From NCBI RefSeq assembly GCF_018070325.1, contig NZ_JAGPXY010000003.1, positions 62,001-126,000 on the forward strand: 64,000 nucleotides of DNA, written 5' to 3'. Shown in pieces: positions 1 through 7,671 of the stretch. Position 1 is the first letter of the stretch; the number at the start of each line of letters is the position of its first letter. Position numbers and translations under genes: made by a program. Source of the DNA: Micromonospora sp. H61. GTDB lineage: Bacteria; Actinomycetota; Actinomycetes; Mycobacteriales; Micromonosporaceae. Under the pieces are notes generated by a model. That model did not search any database. It worked only from the letters and a program-made list of their open reading frames with translations, and was not told the DNA's origin.

Positions 1-403
1 CGTCGCGCACCGTGACGTGCAGCGCCTCATGGCCCAACGCCCTGCCCAGCCGGGCGGCCTCCACCATCAGCGCCGAGCCGTAGCCGGTGCCCTGGGTGTC
101 CGGGTGGACCATCACCCGCTTCAGCACACACCAGTGCGCCGTGAGCGGGAAGCGGTTGTCACTGAAGATCAGCATTGCCGCCAACCGGTCCCCGGAGTAG
201 CCGACCAGCAGCCGGTCCGGTCCGTCGGCGATGCCGGCGAAGGTCGGATCGGCGGTGACGTGCACGTCGGTGGCGGTGACCGGTGGCACGAAACCGACAG
301 CGCCGCCGGCGTTGCTGACGTCCACCCAGAGGTCGACGATCTCGGCACGCAGCTGCGGGGTCAGGTCAGGGTCGAGGACGAAGCGCAGACTCACGCTCGC
401 CAT
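1..403 (-). CDS. GNAT-family N-acetyltransferase, N-terminal part (runs off the left edge)
   Basis: Reading leftward from an ATG at 403 gives an open frame of 134 codons that leaves the window. It begins MASVSLRFVLDPDLTPQLR and contains the GNAT acetyl-CoA loop region (VLKRVMVHPDTQGTGYGSAL), followed by an EAARLG helix. The Q/R-x-x-G-x-G/A-type loop is here Q-G-T-G-Y-G. The family transfers acetyl groups from acetyl-CoA to amines; the substrate cannot be told from sequence. The C-terminus is missing because of the window edge, not because the gene is broken. Confidence 0.7.
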   Translation of the reverse strand, partial: MASVSLRFVLDPDLTPQLRAEIVDLWVDVSNAGGAVGFVPPVTATDVHVTADPTFAGIADGPDRLLVGYSGDRLAAMLIFSDNRFPLTAHWCVLKRVMVHPDTQGTGYGSALMVEAARLGRALGHEALHVTVRD

Positions 404-503
404 CCTGACCCAACGACCAGGCCCACGACCCGCGACAGTGACGCGCCCGACAGCCGATCCTGGCTCCGACCGAGCCAGGATCCGTCGCGACTCAATGGCG
501 ATG

Positions 504-577
504 TGGGGCCGACGGGATTCGAACCCGCACTGGTGCGGACCTAAACCGCATGCCTCCTGCCGTTGGGCTACGGCCCC
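504..577 (-). tRNA. tRNA with UAG anticodon (Leu CUA), class I body
   Basis: A full cloverleaf folds on the minus strand: a 7-bp acceptor stem (GGGGCCG/CGGCCCC), 3-bp D stem with GG in the loop, anticodon stem TGCGG/CCGCA around the loop TTTAGGT, 5-nt variable loop, and T arm with TTCGAAT. The anticodon is UAG with G37, which would read the leucine codon CUA. Bacterial tRNA-Leu normally has a long class II variable arm, which is absent here. CCA is not encoded. Its 5' end overlaps the last 10 bases of the HNH gene. The fold is clear; the amino-acid identity and whether it works in translation are open. Confidence 0.75.
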
Positions 578-1164
578 TTGAAGCTGTACTCCACCAGCGT
601 CCACGGCGACTCCAGCCGACGCGGCAGTCGCCTGCCTATTGGAAAGCCGGTCGGAGTAACCGCATCAGGATCGTAGACCACCTCGGGCTCCACGAGTGCA
701 GGCCGTCGCTGACCAGCGTATGTAGAGGTCTGGCTGTGGCAATTGGGGCAGAGTAGGCGAAGGTTGCGCGGCCGGTTGTCGAGAAAATCGCCATTGATGT
801 GATCCACGTGCAGCGTCAATCTGGCACCTTGCCACGTTGACCCGGTGCCGCACACCTCGCAGGTCTCGGGCAGGCCGATTGTCGCCAAGGCGCGTTTGAG
901 GCGGATCCCCGGGATTCGGCGGGAACCGGCCGGCAGCACTACCAGCAACTCGGTGGGGGACATGCGCCGCCAACGCACGCCTCGATTGTGTGCCTGGCCA
1001 GTGAAGTGCGACGTGTCGATGCCGAACCTCTTGAGCTGCCGGCTGATGTGCGCGTGCGAGCCACCGCTGACGCGTACGCCGAGCAACCGCATCACCTCGG
1101 TGATGTTGCGGGCGACGGCGGCAGCGGCGGCCAGCGCTTCGGGCGTGTACTTGTATCGAACCAC
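568..1164 (-). CDS. HNH endonuclease
   Basis: A 198-aa protein from a GTG start. The C-terminal half is a zinc-associated HNH nuclease: CEVCG, then LHVDHINGDFLDNRP with the catalytic D-H, the N-x-R-x-L element (RNLRLLCPNCHSQ), and a second CxxC. The N-terminal half (YTPEALAAAAAVARNITEVM) looks like a helix-turn-helix that could bind DNA, as in many phage or homing HNH enzymes. The stop codon TAG lies inside the adjacent tRNA gene. No intein or intron is visible nearby. Function as a stand-alone or homing nuclease is inferred from the domain only. Confidence 0.8.
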   Translation of the reverse strand: MVRYKYTPEALAAAAAVARNITEVMRLLGVRVSGGSHAHISRQLKRFGIDTSHFTGQAHNRGVRWRRMSPTELLVVLPAGSRRIPGIRLKRALATIGLPETCEVCGTGSTWQGARLTLHVDHINGDFLDNRPRNLRLLCPNCHSQTSTYAGQRRPALVEPEVVYDPDAVTPTGFPIGRRLPRRLESPWTLVEYSFKGP

Positions 1165-1194
1165 TGACGGACCGTAGCGATCCGGTACGACAGG

Positions 1195-1671
1195 TCAGTC
1201 CAGGCCGAGGTCGCGGCGGAGCTTGGCGACGTGCCCGGTGGCCTTGACGTTGTAGAGCGCCCGCTCGACCTTGCCGTCGGCGTCGATCACGAACGTCGAG
1301 CGGATCACGCCGGTGACGGTCTTGCCGTAGAGCCGCTTCTCGCCGTACGCGCCGTAGGCGGTCAGCACCGACTTGTCCGGGTCCGACACCAGCGGGAAGG
1401 TGATGGCGTCGCGCTCGCGGAACTTCGCCAGCTTCTCCGGCTTGTCCGGGGAGATGCCGACGACCTCGTAGCCGGCGGCCTGGAGCGAGGCGAGCGAGTC
1501 GCGGAAGTCGCAGGCCTGCTTGGTGCAGCCGGGGGTCATCGCGGCCGGGTAGGCGTACAGGACGACCTTGCGACCTCGCAGGTCGGCGAGGGAGAGCTGG
1601 TCGCCGGTGTCGGTGGCGAGGGTGAACTCGGGCGCGGGGTCACCGGGGGAGAGGCGGTCGGGCGAGGTCAT
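1195..1671 (-). CDS. bcp: Thioredoxin-dependent peroxiredoxin (BCP/PrxQ type)
   Basis: A 158-aa cytosolic protein with the AhpC/TSA fold. The peroxidatic cysteine is C49 in YPAAMTPGCTKQACDFRD and the resolving cysteine is C54, the C-x4-C spacing typical of BCP/PrxQ. It reduces hydrogen and organic peroxides, with thioredoxin as the usual electron donor. Length is normal for the family. It stands alone, with no obvious operon partner, and is read away from the cbi operon. Confidence 0.92.
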   Translation of the reverse strand: MTSPDRLSPGDPAPEFTLATDTGDQLSLADLRGRKVVLYAYPAAMTPGCTKQACDFRDSLASLQAAGYEVVGISPDKPEKLAKFRERDAITFPLVSDPDKSVLTAYGAYGEKRLYGKTVTGVIRSTFVIDADGKVERALYNVKATGHVAKLRRDLGLD

Positions 1672-1781
1672 GGCCTCGACCCTACCGCCGTGCCGGCGAG
1701 CGCCGCCGTCGGCGCGACGCGTCGGCCGGTGGGGGCACGGCGCGGGCCGGCGGGGTCTGACCTGGAGTGATCAAGCCCATG

Positions 1782-1808
1782 CGTTGTTGCCAGAGTCTGG
1801 CAACAACG
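1782..1808. promoter_or_regulatory. 27-bp palindrome upstream of cbiM, candidate nickel/metal operator
   Basis: Two perfectly complementary 13-base arms (cgttgttgccaga and its complement) surround a single central G, 79 bp before the cbiM start. The inner part reads TTGCCA-N5-TGGCAA, the same 6-5-6 layout as the box bound by the Fur-family nickel regulator Nur of Streptomyces (TTGCAA-type half sites). A regulator of nickel/cobalt uptake is therefore the best guess. The same sequence could form an RNA hairpin, but it has no U-tract and sits upstream of a gene, so an operator fits better. Confidence 0.6.
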
Positions 1809-1886
1809 ATGGTTGGGAAATAGGCTGACCCACGCCGGCCCGGTCGGGCCCGCTGACGCGTGGGAGGTCGCGTGGAGACACTGGCG

Positions 1887-2588
1887 ATGCACATCTCGAA
1901 CGGGATCATCGACGGTCCCGTGGCAGCGATCTTCGCTGCGCTCGCTCTTGCCGCGCTCACCGCCTGCGTGCTGCGCGGCCGGCGCGACCTGGACGACCGG
2001 CTGGCCCCGATGGCCGGCCTGGTGGCGGCGTTCATCTTCGCCGTCCAGATGCTCAACTTCCCGATCTTCACGGCCGGTGTCAGCGGTCACCTGCTCGGTG
2101 GCGCGCTCGCCGCCATGCTGGTCGGCCCGTGGGTCGGCGCGCTCTGCGTGGCGGTGGTGCTTGTCGTACAGGCACTGATCTTCGGTGACGGCGGCGTGGC
2201 GATGCTCGGCCTCAACATCACGAACATGGCGTTGCTCGGCACCGCCGCGGCGTACGCGCTGATCGCGCTGCTGCTGCGGGTGCTGCCCCGCACGCGGGCC
2301 GGTCTGGCCGTTACCGCTTTCGTCGCCGCGACGCTCAGCGTGGTGGTGGCGTCGCAGGGCTTCGTCCTGGAGTACTGGCTGGGTGGCACCACCGACCTGG
2401 GCAACAACCTGGGTGGCCTGGCCGGCACGATGGCCGGCGTCCACCTGCTGATCGGCATCGGCGAGGGCCTGATCACCGCGACAACGGTGCTCACCGTCGC
2501 GAAGGTACGCCCCGACCTGGTGTACGCGCTGCGTTCGCTGCGCGCGCCCGCCGCCCCCGCCGTCCCGGTCGCCGGAGGTGCCCGATGA
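1887..2588 (+). CDS. cbiM: ECF transporter substrate-binding membrane component CbiM (cobalt/nickel)
   Basis: A 233-aa membrane protein. The start is placed at 1887 because CbiM/NikM proteins coordinate the metal through their extreme N-terminus (Met-His), and this ATG gives MHISNG directly; an in-frame upstream start at 1860 would bury that motif. A GGAG lies 9 bases upstream. It contains about six to seven membrane segments and family-typical GGALAAMLVGPWVGAL and GLNITNMALLG stretches. It is the first gene of cbiM-cbiN-cbiQ-cbiO. Metal choice between cobalt and nickel cannot be read; the Nur-like palindrome upstream favours nickel regulation. Confidence 0.9.
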   Translation: MHISNGIIDGPVAAIFAALALAALTACVLRGRRDLDDRLAPMAGLVAAFIFAVQMLNFPIFTAGVSGHLLGGALAAMLVGPWVGALCVAVVLVVQALIFGDGGVAMLGLNITNMALLGTAAAYALIALLLRVLPRTRAGLAVTAFVAATLSVVVASQGFVLEYWLGGTTDLGNNLGGLAGTMAGVHLLIGIGEGLITATTVLTVAKVRPDLVYALRSLRAPAAPAVPVAGGAR

Positions 2589-3010
2589 AGAACCGCTCCT
2601 GGGCCTTCCTGGCCGGCGGCCTGCTGGTCGCCCTGCTGCTCGCCGGCGTGGTGAGCAACTACGCCTCCTCCCACCCGGACGGGCTGGACTCGTCCCTGCT
2701 CAAGGGCTGCACCGTCGACGCCGACGACAACATCGTCGGGGGGACCTGCCCGGCCCAGCAGGCCCGTGACCACGAGTTGGCCGACAGTCCGCTCGCCGAC
2801 TACGGCGTACGGGGCGTGCGGAACAGCTTCGTCTCCACCGGCCTCTCCGGGGTGCTCGGGGTGCTGGTCACCTTCGCGATCGGAGCCGGCGGGTTCTGGC
2901 TGTTGCGCCGTCGAGGCGGCACGCCGACCGACGCTGACGCGGCGACGCCCACCGAGGGCGACCCCGCGACGTCCGGCGACGTCCGGCGCCGCGCCGACGC
3001 GGCCAGCTGA
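2585..3010 (+). CDS. PDGLE-domain protein, CbiN-like subunit of the cobalt/nickel ECF importer
   Basis: A 141-aa protein with two membrane segments (about residues 7-24 and 88-108) and the SSHPDGLDSSL stretch that marks the PDGLE/CbiN-like family. Its ATG overlaps the cbiM stop (ATGA), so translation is coupled. CbiN-type proteins associate with CbiM and are needed for uptake. The periplasmic-side loop contains C43 and C56 (CTVDADDNIVGGTC), possibly a disulfide. The C-terminal tail is Asp/Thr-rich and low in complexity. Confidence 0.82.
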   Translation: MKNRSWAFLAGGLLVALLLAGVVSNYASSHPDGLDSSLLKGCTVDADDNIVGGTCPAQQARDHELADSPLADYGVRGVRNSFVSTGLSGVLGVLVTFAIGAGGFWLLRRRGGTPTDADAATPTEGDPATSGDVRRRADAAS

Positions 3011-3024
3011 GCAGGGGTACGCGG

Positions 3025-3795
3025 ATGGGGGCCGGTCACGGGCACGTGCTGTACCGCGAGTCGGACTCGCCGGTGCACCGGCTCCCGCCCGAGGTCAAGA
3101 TCGTGGCGATGGTGGTCTTCACCCTCGCCGTGGTGGCCACTCCACGCGAGGCGTTCTGGGCCTTCGGCGCGTACGCCGTGCTGGTGGCGGCGGTGGCGGC
3201 GCTGGCCCGGGTGGGCCCACGGTGGTTGCTCAGCCGAGCGTTGATCGAGCTGCCGTTCGTGCTGTTCGCTGTCGCCCTGCCGTTCCTCGGTAGCGGCGAC
3301 CGGGTCGAGGTGCTGGGCCTGCGGCTGTCCGAGGACGGGCTGCACGGCGCGTGGAACATCCTGGCCAAGGGCACCCTGGGGGTGCTCGCCTCGCTGCTGC
3401 TCGCCGCGACCACCACCACCCGGGACCTGATCGTGGGGCTGGACCGGCTGCACTGCCCGCAGGTGCTCACCCAGATCGCCACGTTCATGCTGCGTTACCT
3501 CGACGTGCTGGTCGGTGAGGCGCGGCGGATGCGGGTGGCCCGGATCTCCCGGGGCGACGACCCGCGCTTCCTGTGGCAGCTGCGCGGTTTCGCCGCCGGG
3601 ATCGGGGCGTTGTTCCTGCGCGCCTTCGAGCGTGGCGAGCGGGTCTATCTGGCGATGCTGTCCCGGGGCTACACCGGGCGGATGCCCGCCGTGTGGCAGG
3701 GCGAGGGTGCGGCGAGCGCCGGTCAGTGGCTGGTCGCGGCGACCGTGCCGGTGTTGGCGGCCTCCATCGCCGCCACCGCCGTCGTGCTGTCATGA
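3025..3795 (+). CDS. cbiQ: ECF transporter T component CbiQ
   Basis: A 256-aa membrane protein. It has several hydrophobic helices and the coupling-helix signatures that grip the ATPase: ARISRG near residue 172 and AMLSRGYTGRMP near residue 214 (A-R-G type motifs). It transmits ATP hydrolysis by CbiO to CbiM. It starts 14 bp after the CbiN-like gene, and its stop overlaps the ATG of cbiO. Confidence 0.9.
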   Translation: MGAGHGHVLYRESDSPVHRLPPEVKIVAMVVFTLAVVATPREAFWAFGAYAVLVAAVAALARVGPRWLLSRALIELPFVLFAVALPFLGSGDRVEVLGLRLSEDGLHGAWNILAKGTLGVLASLLLAATTTTRDLIVGLDRLHCPQVLTQIATFMLRYLDVLVGEARRMRVARISRGDDPRFLWQLRGFAAGIGALFLRAFERGERVYLAMLSRGYTGRMPAVWQGEGAASAGQWLVAATVPVLAASIAATAVVLS

Positions 3796-4550
3796 TCGGT
3801 GTCGTGCAGACCGCTGTCTCGCTGGACGTTCGGGGCGTTCGTTACGCGTACCCGGACGGGCACGTCGCCCTTCAGGGGGTCGACCTGAACGTGCCGCGTG
3901 GCGAGCGGGTGGCGCTGCTCGGGCCCAACGGCGCCGGCAAGACCACGTTGGTGCTGCACCTCAACGGCATTCTCACCCCGACCGAGGGCAGCGTGAGCGT
4001 CGGCGGGCTGACGGTCACCCCGGATCGGGCCACCCTGGCCGAGGTGCGCCGCCGGGTGGGCATCGTCTTCCAGGACCCGGACGACCAGTTGTTCCTGCCC
4101 ACTGTGGCGGAGGACGTGGCGTTCGGGCCGGCGAACCTGGGTCTGCGCGGGGCCGAGTTGGCCGCCCGGGTGGACGAGGCGCTCGCCGCGGTGGGGATGA
4201 GTGAGCACCGGGACCGGTCCCCGCAGCACCTGTCGTTCGGGCAGCGCCGCCGGGTGGCGGTGGCCACAGTGCTCGCCATGCACCCGGAGATCCTGGTGCT
4301 CGACGAGCCGTCGTCGAACCTGGACCCGGCGGCCCGCCGGGAGCTCGCCGAGATCCTGCGCGGCCTGCCGGTGACCCTGCTGATGGTCACGCACGACCTG
4401 CCGTACGCGGCGGAGCTGTGCGAGCGCTCGGTGATCCTGGACAACGGCCGGATAGTCGCCGACGCCCCCACCAACACCCTGCTCAACGACGCTCCCCTGC
4501 TGGCAAGACACCGCCTGGAACTCCCCCGAGGCTTCACCCCGCACCCGTAG
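3792..4550 (+). CDS. cbiO: ECF transporter ATPase CbiO
   Basis: A 252-aa ABC ATPase. Walker A is GPNGAGKTT at residues 44-52, followed by the Q-loop FQDPDDQLF, signature LSFGQ and Walker B ILVLDEPSS; the switch His follows in MVTHDLPY. The ATG at 3792 overlaps the cbiQ stop (ATGA); the open frame extends further upstream but only as a shadow of cbiQ. It powers import of cobalt or nickel with CbiM/N/Q. Its 3' end overlaps the convergent gene ending at 4534 by 17 bp. Confidence 0.93.
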   Translation: MIGVVQTAVSLDVRGVRYAYPDGHVALQGVDLNVPRGERVALLGPNGAGKTTLVLHLNGILTPTEGSVSVGGLTVTPDRATLAEVRRRVGIVFQDPDDQLFLPTVAEDVAFGPANLGLRGAELAARVDEALAAVGMSEHRDRSPQHLSFGQRRRVAVATVLAMHPEILVLDEPSSNLDPAARRELAEILRGLPVTLLMVTHDLPYAAELCERSVILDNGRIVADAPTNTLLNDAPLLARHRLELPRGFTPHP

Positions 4551-5646
4551 ACCCACTCTCGGCGGTCTCCACTCGAGGTGCTGCTGCGGTGGCGCGGGAG
4601 GTGGCGTGTAGGCGCAGGATGCCGGCGGCTGTCGCACCGGCGCCGGTGATCAGGAAGAGCGCCACCATCACCCGGGCGGCAGCGGGTGACCAGGGCACCG
4701 GGGCGATGGCGCGGGCGAAGACGGCGGCGTTCGACGCTCCGGCGAAGAGCGCCAGGCAGGCTCCGGCCAGCGCGACCACGAAGTCGGCGGCCGGGCGGCG
4801 GCTCAGCGCGTACCAACCGGCGGCGATCGCGCCGAGGCCGGTGAGCAGGGACCAGATCTGCCCGGAGAGCAGCCCGACCAGTACCCCGCCCACGCCCTGG
4901 GCGCCCGCGTCCAATTCCCGTCCCACCGGGTACCCGACGGCCAGCACGCCGCCGACGATCAGCAACACGCCGAGCGCGGACAGTGCGCGGCCGCCGGCCG
5001 GGGCGGTGGCGGCGAACAGGCCGAGGGCGCCCACCGCGAGCAGCCCCACGATGGTCACGGCCCACCAGGTGTACGCGTCCGGCGGCGGCACCCAGTCCAG
5101 CGTGCCGCCGATCACCACCGGGTCGGTGCCGTCACGCAGTGGGATGGTCCAGTTCCGGACCCGGTGTTCGCGGTCCGGTGCGGCGCGTACCGCGGCCGGT
5201 GGTGCCGACTCCTGCCACAGCGCGCGTTGGTCGTGCCAGCGCGCGGTGGTGCCGTCGTCGATCCGTTGCCAGGAGGGTGCGGCGGCCGGGTCCGCCTCGG
5301 CCGGGAGTGCGGTGTCCCCGGCGATGGTGCGGTTCAGGTACGTGGCGGGGGAGTGGCTGTTCTCGAAGACCCCGTCCGGGCCGACGCGCAGGTACGGCTC
5401 ACCGGAGTAGCCGATGACCTCGATGGTGCGGCCGGTGCGGTTGGTCAGCTCCAGTCGGGCGCCCGCCTCGATGACGCGTACCTCGAGCCCTGGCCGCGCC
5501 GGTGCGACCCCGGTGGTCCGGGTGCGGTAGTCGGTGCCGTCAGGTGCGTCCGCGCCGTGGGCGGCGGCGGGCGCCGCGCTGATCAGCGTCACGAGGCCGG
5601 CTGCGGCGGCGACCAGGCCGGTGCGGCCCAGCAGGGTACGGATCAC
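4534..5646 (-). CDS. Secreted/membrane protein of unknown function next to redox and copper genes
   Basis: A 370-aa protein from a GTG start that overlaps the preceding stop (GTGA). It has an N-terminal signal peptide ending near PAAAHG, an extracytoplasmic region of about 150 residues rich in beta-like sequence (RLELTNRTGRTIEVIGYSGE), then five or so membrane helices from about residue 190. Proteins of this build often sit beside CopC/YcnI and DsbA-like genes in actinomycetes, but I do not know a function. It is the last gene of a three-gene unit with the MauE and DsbA-like proteins. Confidence 0.72.
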   Translation of the reverse strand: MIRTLLGRTGLVAAAAGLVTLISAAPAAAHGADAPDGTDYRTRTTGVAPARPGLEVRVIEAGARLELTNRTGRTIEVIGYSGEPYLRVGPDGVFENSHSPATYLNRTIAGDTALPAEADPAAAPSWQRIDDGTTARWHDQRALWQESAPPAAVRAAPDREHRVRNWTIPLRDGTDPVVIGGTLDWVPPPDAYTWWAVTIVGLLAVGALGLFAATAPAGGRALSALGVLLIVGGVLAVGYPVGRELDAGAQGVGGVLVGLLSGQIWSLLTGLGAIAAGWYALSRRPAADFVVALAGACLALFAGASNAAVFARAIAPVPWSPAAARVMVALFLITGAGATAAGILRLHATSRATAAAPRVETAESGSTGAG

Positions 5647-6359
5647 TTGCCGGCCGCCGCCACGGCTGCGGTGAGAGCGTCCGGGGTGGGGTTCTCGATG
5701 GGCTGACCGTTGACCTTGACGGTCGGCGTGCCGGTGACGTTGCTCTGGCTGGCGTCCTCGGTGACGTGTTCGGTCCAGGTCCGGTACGTCTCGTCCTTCA
5801 CGCAGCTTCCGAAGGAGCCCCGGTCGAGGCCCACGCTGGTGCCGATGTCGATGAGCTTGTCGTCGGTGAGCCCGGCGCTGCCCTCCGGCGGCTGCTGGGC
5901 GAAGAGCGCCTTCGCGTACTCGTGGTACTTGCCGCCCGCCGCCGCGCAGCCGGAGGCGGCCGAGGAGCGGGTGGAGTAGTCGGTGGTGGAGAAACGGTTG
6001 AGGAACGCGACCGGGTGGTAGACCACCTTCGCCTTGTTCTCGGCCACCAACTGTTCGAGCGTTGACCCGCTGGTCTGCTCGAACTGTTTGCAGGCCGGGC
6101 AGAGGAAGTCCTCGTAGACGTCGACGGTGACCGGCCCGCCGCCGGTGACGATGCCGGTGCCCTCCGCGTTGGCGCCGGGCGGGGTGGTGAAGCTGTCGGA
6201 GCGCTGGCTGGACCAGACGGCCCAGCCGATGCCGCCGGCGATGACCAGGACGAGGACCGCGGCGGCGGAGACCCAGATCGTGCGGCGGCGGCGCCGCTCG
6301 CGGGCCAACTGCTCGCGGACCACCCGGGCGGCGTCCCGCTGCCCCTTGCGACTACTCAT
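5643..6359 (-). CDS. Membrane-anchored DsbA-like thiol-disulfide oxidoreductase
   Basis: A 238-aa protein. The start at 6359 (MSSRKGQRDAARVVREQ) is preferred because GGAGGACGAGG lies directly in front; a GTG 15 bases upstream is weaker. A basic cytoplasmic N-terminus is followed by one membrane segment (about residues 27-48). An extracytoplasmic thioredoxin-fold domain has the active site CPAC in YEDFLCPACKQFE and the cis-proline loop VTGTPTVKVNG. It probably makes or isomerises disulfides outside the membrane. The upstream gene is MauE-like, a known kind of redox partner, and overlaps it by 8 bp. Confidence 0.88.
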   Translation of the reverse strand: MSSRKGQRDAARVVREQLARERRRRRTIWVSAAAVLVLVIAGGIGWAVWSSQRSDSFTTPPGANAEGTGIVTGGGPVTVDVYEDFLCPACKQFEQTSGSTLEQLVAENKAKVVYHPVAFLNRFSTTDYSTRSSAASGCAAAGGKYHEYAKALFAQQPPEGSAGLTDDKLIDIGTSVGLDRGSFGSCVKDETYRTWTEHVTEDASQSNVTGTPTVKVNGQPIENPTPDALTAAVAAAGK

Positions 6360-6876
6360 CCTCGTCCTCCACAACGGGTTCGCCGGACAACCATCCGTCC
6401 ACCGATACCGGCGTACGCGGCCAGATCAGCAGAAATCCGGCCAGAACCAAGAATCCCAGGTCCCGGAGGATCTCCGGGAGGTAACTGGGTGCCTGCCCCG
6501 CGGCCAACTGCCCGCCGCTGCCGAAGCAGCCGCAGTCGATGGCCAGCCCACGCGCCCACGCCGAGACGATCCCCACGATGAAGACCACCAGCAGCGCGGC
6601 GGACACCCCGGCGACGAGCCGGGTGGCCAGCCCGAGGAGCAGCAGCACGCCCAACGCCAGCTCGACGAAGGGCAGCGCCGCGCCGATCACGGTCGCCAGT
6701 TCGTACGGCATCACCTGGTACGCGTTGACCGCCCGCCCGGAGGCGGCGAGGTCGCTGACCTTCGACGCGCCGGCGACCAGCCAGACGGCGGCGAGGCCGA
6801 GTCGGGCCGCGATGCCGAGCCACGGGCGGACCACTGGCCAACGGCCGAAGCGGGTGGAAGGTGCTGTCACGCTCAT
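6352..6876 (-). CDS. MauE/DoxX-family redox-associated membrane protein
   Basis: A 174-aa protein with four membrane helices and the family motif AIDCGCFG near residue 121. MauE-type proteins supply or take electrons for disulfide formation by thioredoxin-fold partners; the gene directly downstream is a DsbA-like protein, which supports that role. ATG 6876 is chosen over an in-frame GTG at 6894 because GGGACG lies at a good distance upstream. A second, distant MauE-like gene occurs at 63084 in a different operon. Confidence 0.82.
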   Translation of the reverse strand: MSVTAPSTRFGRWPVVRPWLGIAARLGLAAVWLVAGASKVSDLAASGRAVNAYQVMPYELATVIGAALPFVELALGVLLLLGLATRLVAGVSAALLVVFIVGIVSAWARGLAIDCGCFGSGGQLAAGQAPSYLPEILRDLGFLVLAGFLLIWPRTPVSVDGWLSGEPVVEDEDE

Positions 6877-6908
6877 TTGTCGTCCCGTCCGCACCGGAAG
6901 TTCCGGGT

Positions 6909-7499
6909 TCAGCCGGTCAGGGCGTCGCCGACCGCCTCGACCAGGTCGTCTCGGGCCCGGGCGACCCGGGACCGGATGGTGCCCACCGGCACCCCTTCGA
7001 CGGCCGCGGCCTCGGCGTACGACAGGCCGAGCAGTTGGGTGAGCACGAAAGCGGAGCGCCGCTCGGGGCCGAGGCGACGAACGAGGTCGGCGGCGCCGAA
7101 CTGGCCGGCCGGGTCCGGGTGCGGTCGGTCGGTGTACGCGTTCGCCGCCAGGCGTTCGTCGAGCCGCCGCCGCCTGATGACAGTGCGCAGGTGGTCGGCG
7201 CAGGCCCGCCGGGCGATGCCGAGCAGCCAGGTGCGGGCGCTGGAGCGTCCCTCGAAGGCGGGGAGTGCCCGGAACGCCCGCAGGTAGGTTTCCTGGGTCA
7301 GATCGTCGGCGCTGTCCGGGTCGACCAGGGCGGCGGCGAACCGCCAGACCTCGGCCTGGGTCAGCCGGACGAACGCCGCCTGGGCGGTGGGGTCACCGTC
7401 GCGGGCGGTCAGCGCCCACCCGGTGGCCGGGTCCCGGGCGACCTCGTCGACCGGCTCCGCCGGACCGGCGGCACCGGAGTCACGCGGGACAGGGATCAC
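6909..7499 (-). CDS. RNA polymerase ECF sigma factor
   Basis: A 196-aa group 4 sigma factor. Region 2 (DPDSADDLTQETYLRAFRAL) and region 4 (GLSYAEAAAVEGVPVGTIRS with its helix-turn-helix) are both intact. The start is a GTG at 7499. No anti-sigma gene lies beside it. It is divergent from the CopC-CopD gene and upstream of the MauE/DsbA-like genes, so it may control copper or extracytoplasmic redox functions; this is inference from position. Confidence 0.9.
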   Translation of the reverse strand: MIPVPRDSGAAGPAEPVDEVARDPATGWALTARDGDPTAQAAFVRLTQAEVWRFAAALVDPDSADDLTQETYLRAFRALPAFEGRSSARTWLLGIARRACADHLRTVIRRRRLDERLAANAYTDRPHPDPAGQFGAADLVRRLGPERRSAFVLTQLLGLSYAEAAAVEGVPVGTIRSRVARARDDLVEAVGDALTG

Positions 7500-7571
7500 G
7501 ACACATCAGGTTACGCGGCGGTCGGCGGCGCGTCAGGGTCGTTCGGCCCTTGGATGGTCTGCGCCACGTCG

Positions 7572-7598
7572 GGAACTTTTTTCCGACCCGGGCCGACT
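7572..7598 (+). promoter_or_regulatory. Candidate ECF-sigma promoter for copCD
   Basis: GGAAC at 7572-7576 and CGACT at 7594-7598, 17 bp apart, resemble the GGAAC...CGT/CGA elements used by many ECF sigma factors. They point toward the CopC-CopD gene and lie in the 172-bp divergent gap with the sigma gene, where an autoregulated site would be expected. A single match of this kind is weak evidence. Confidence 0.35.
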
Positions 7599-7671
7599 AC
7601 CAGTTCATGACGTGCGACCACAGAAGCGACCACCCCCCTCGGGTCGCCGAATGGGACACCCATCGGCGACC

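Noticed and set aside
1672..1886. Cobalamin riboswitch upstream of cbiM
   Set aside because: No B12 box or conserved core was found; only the palindrome stands out.
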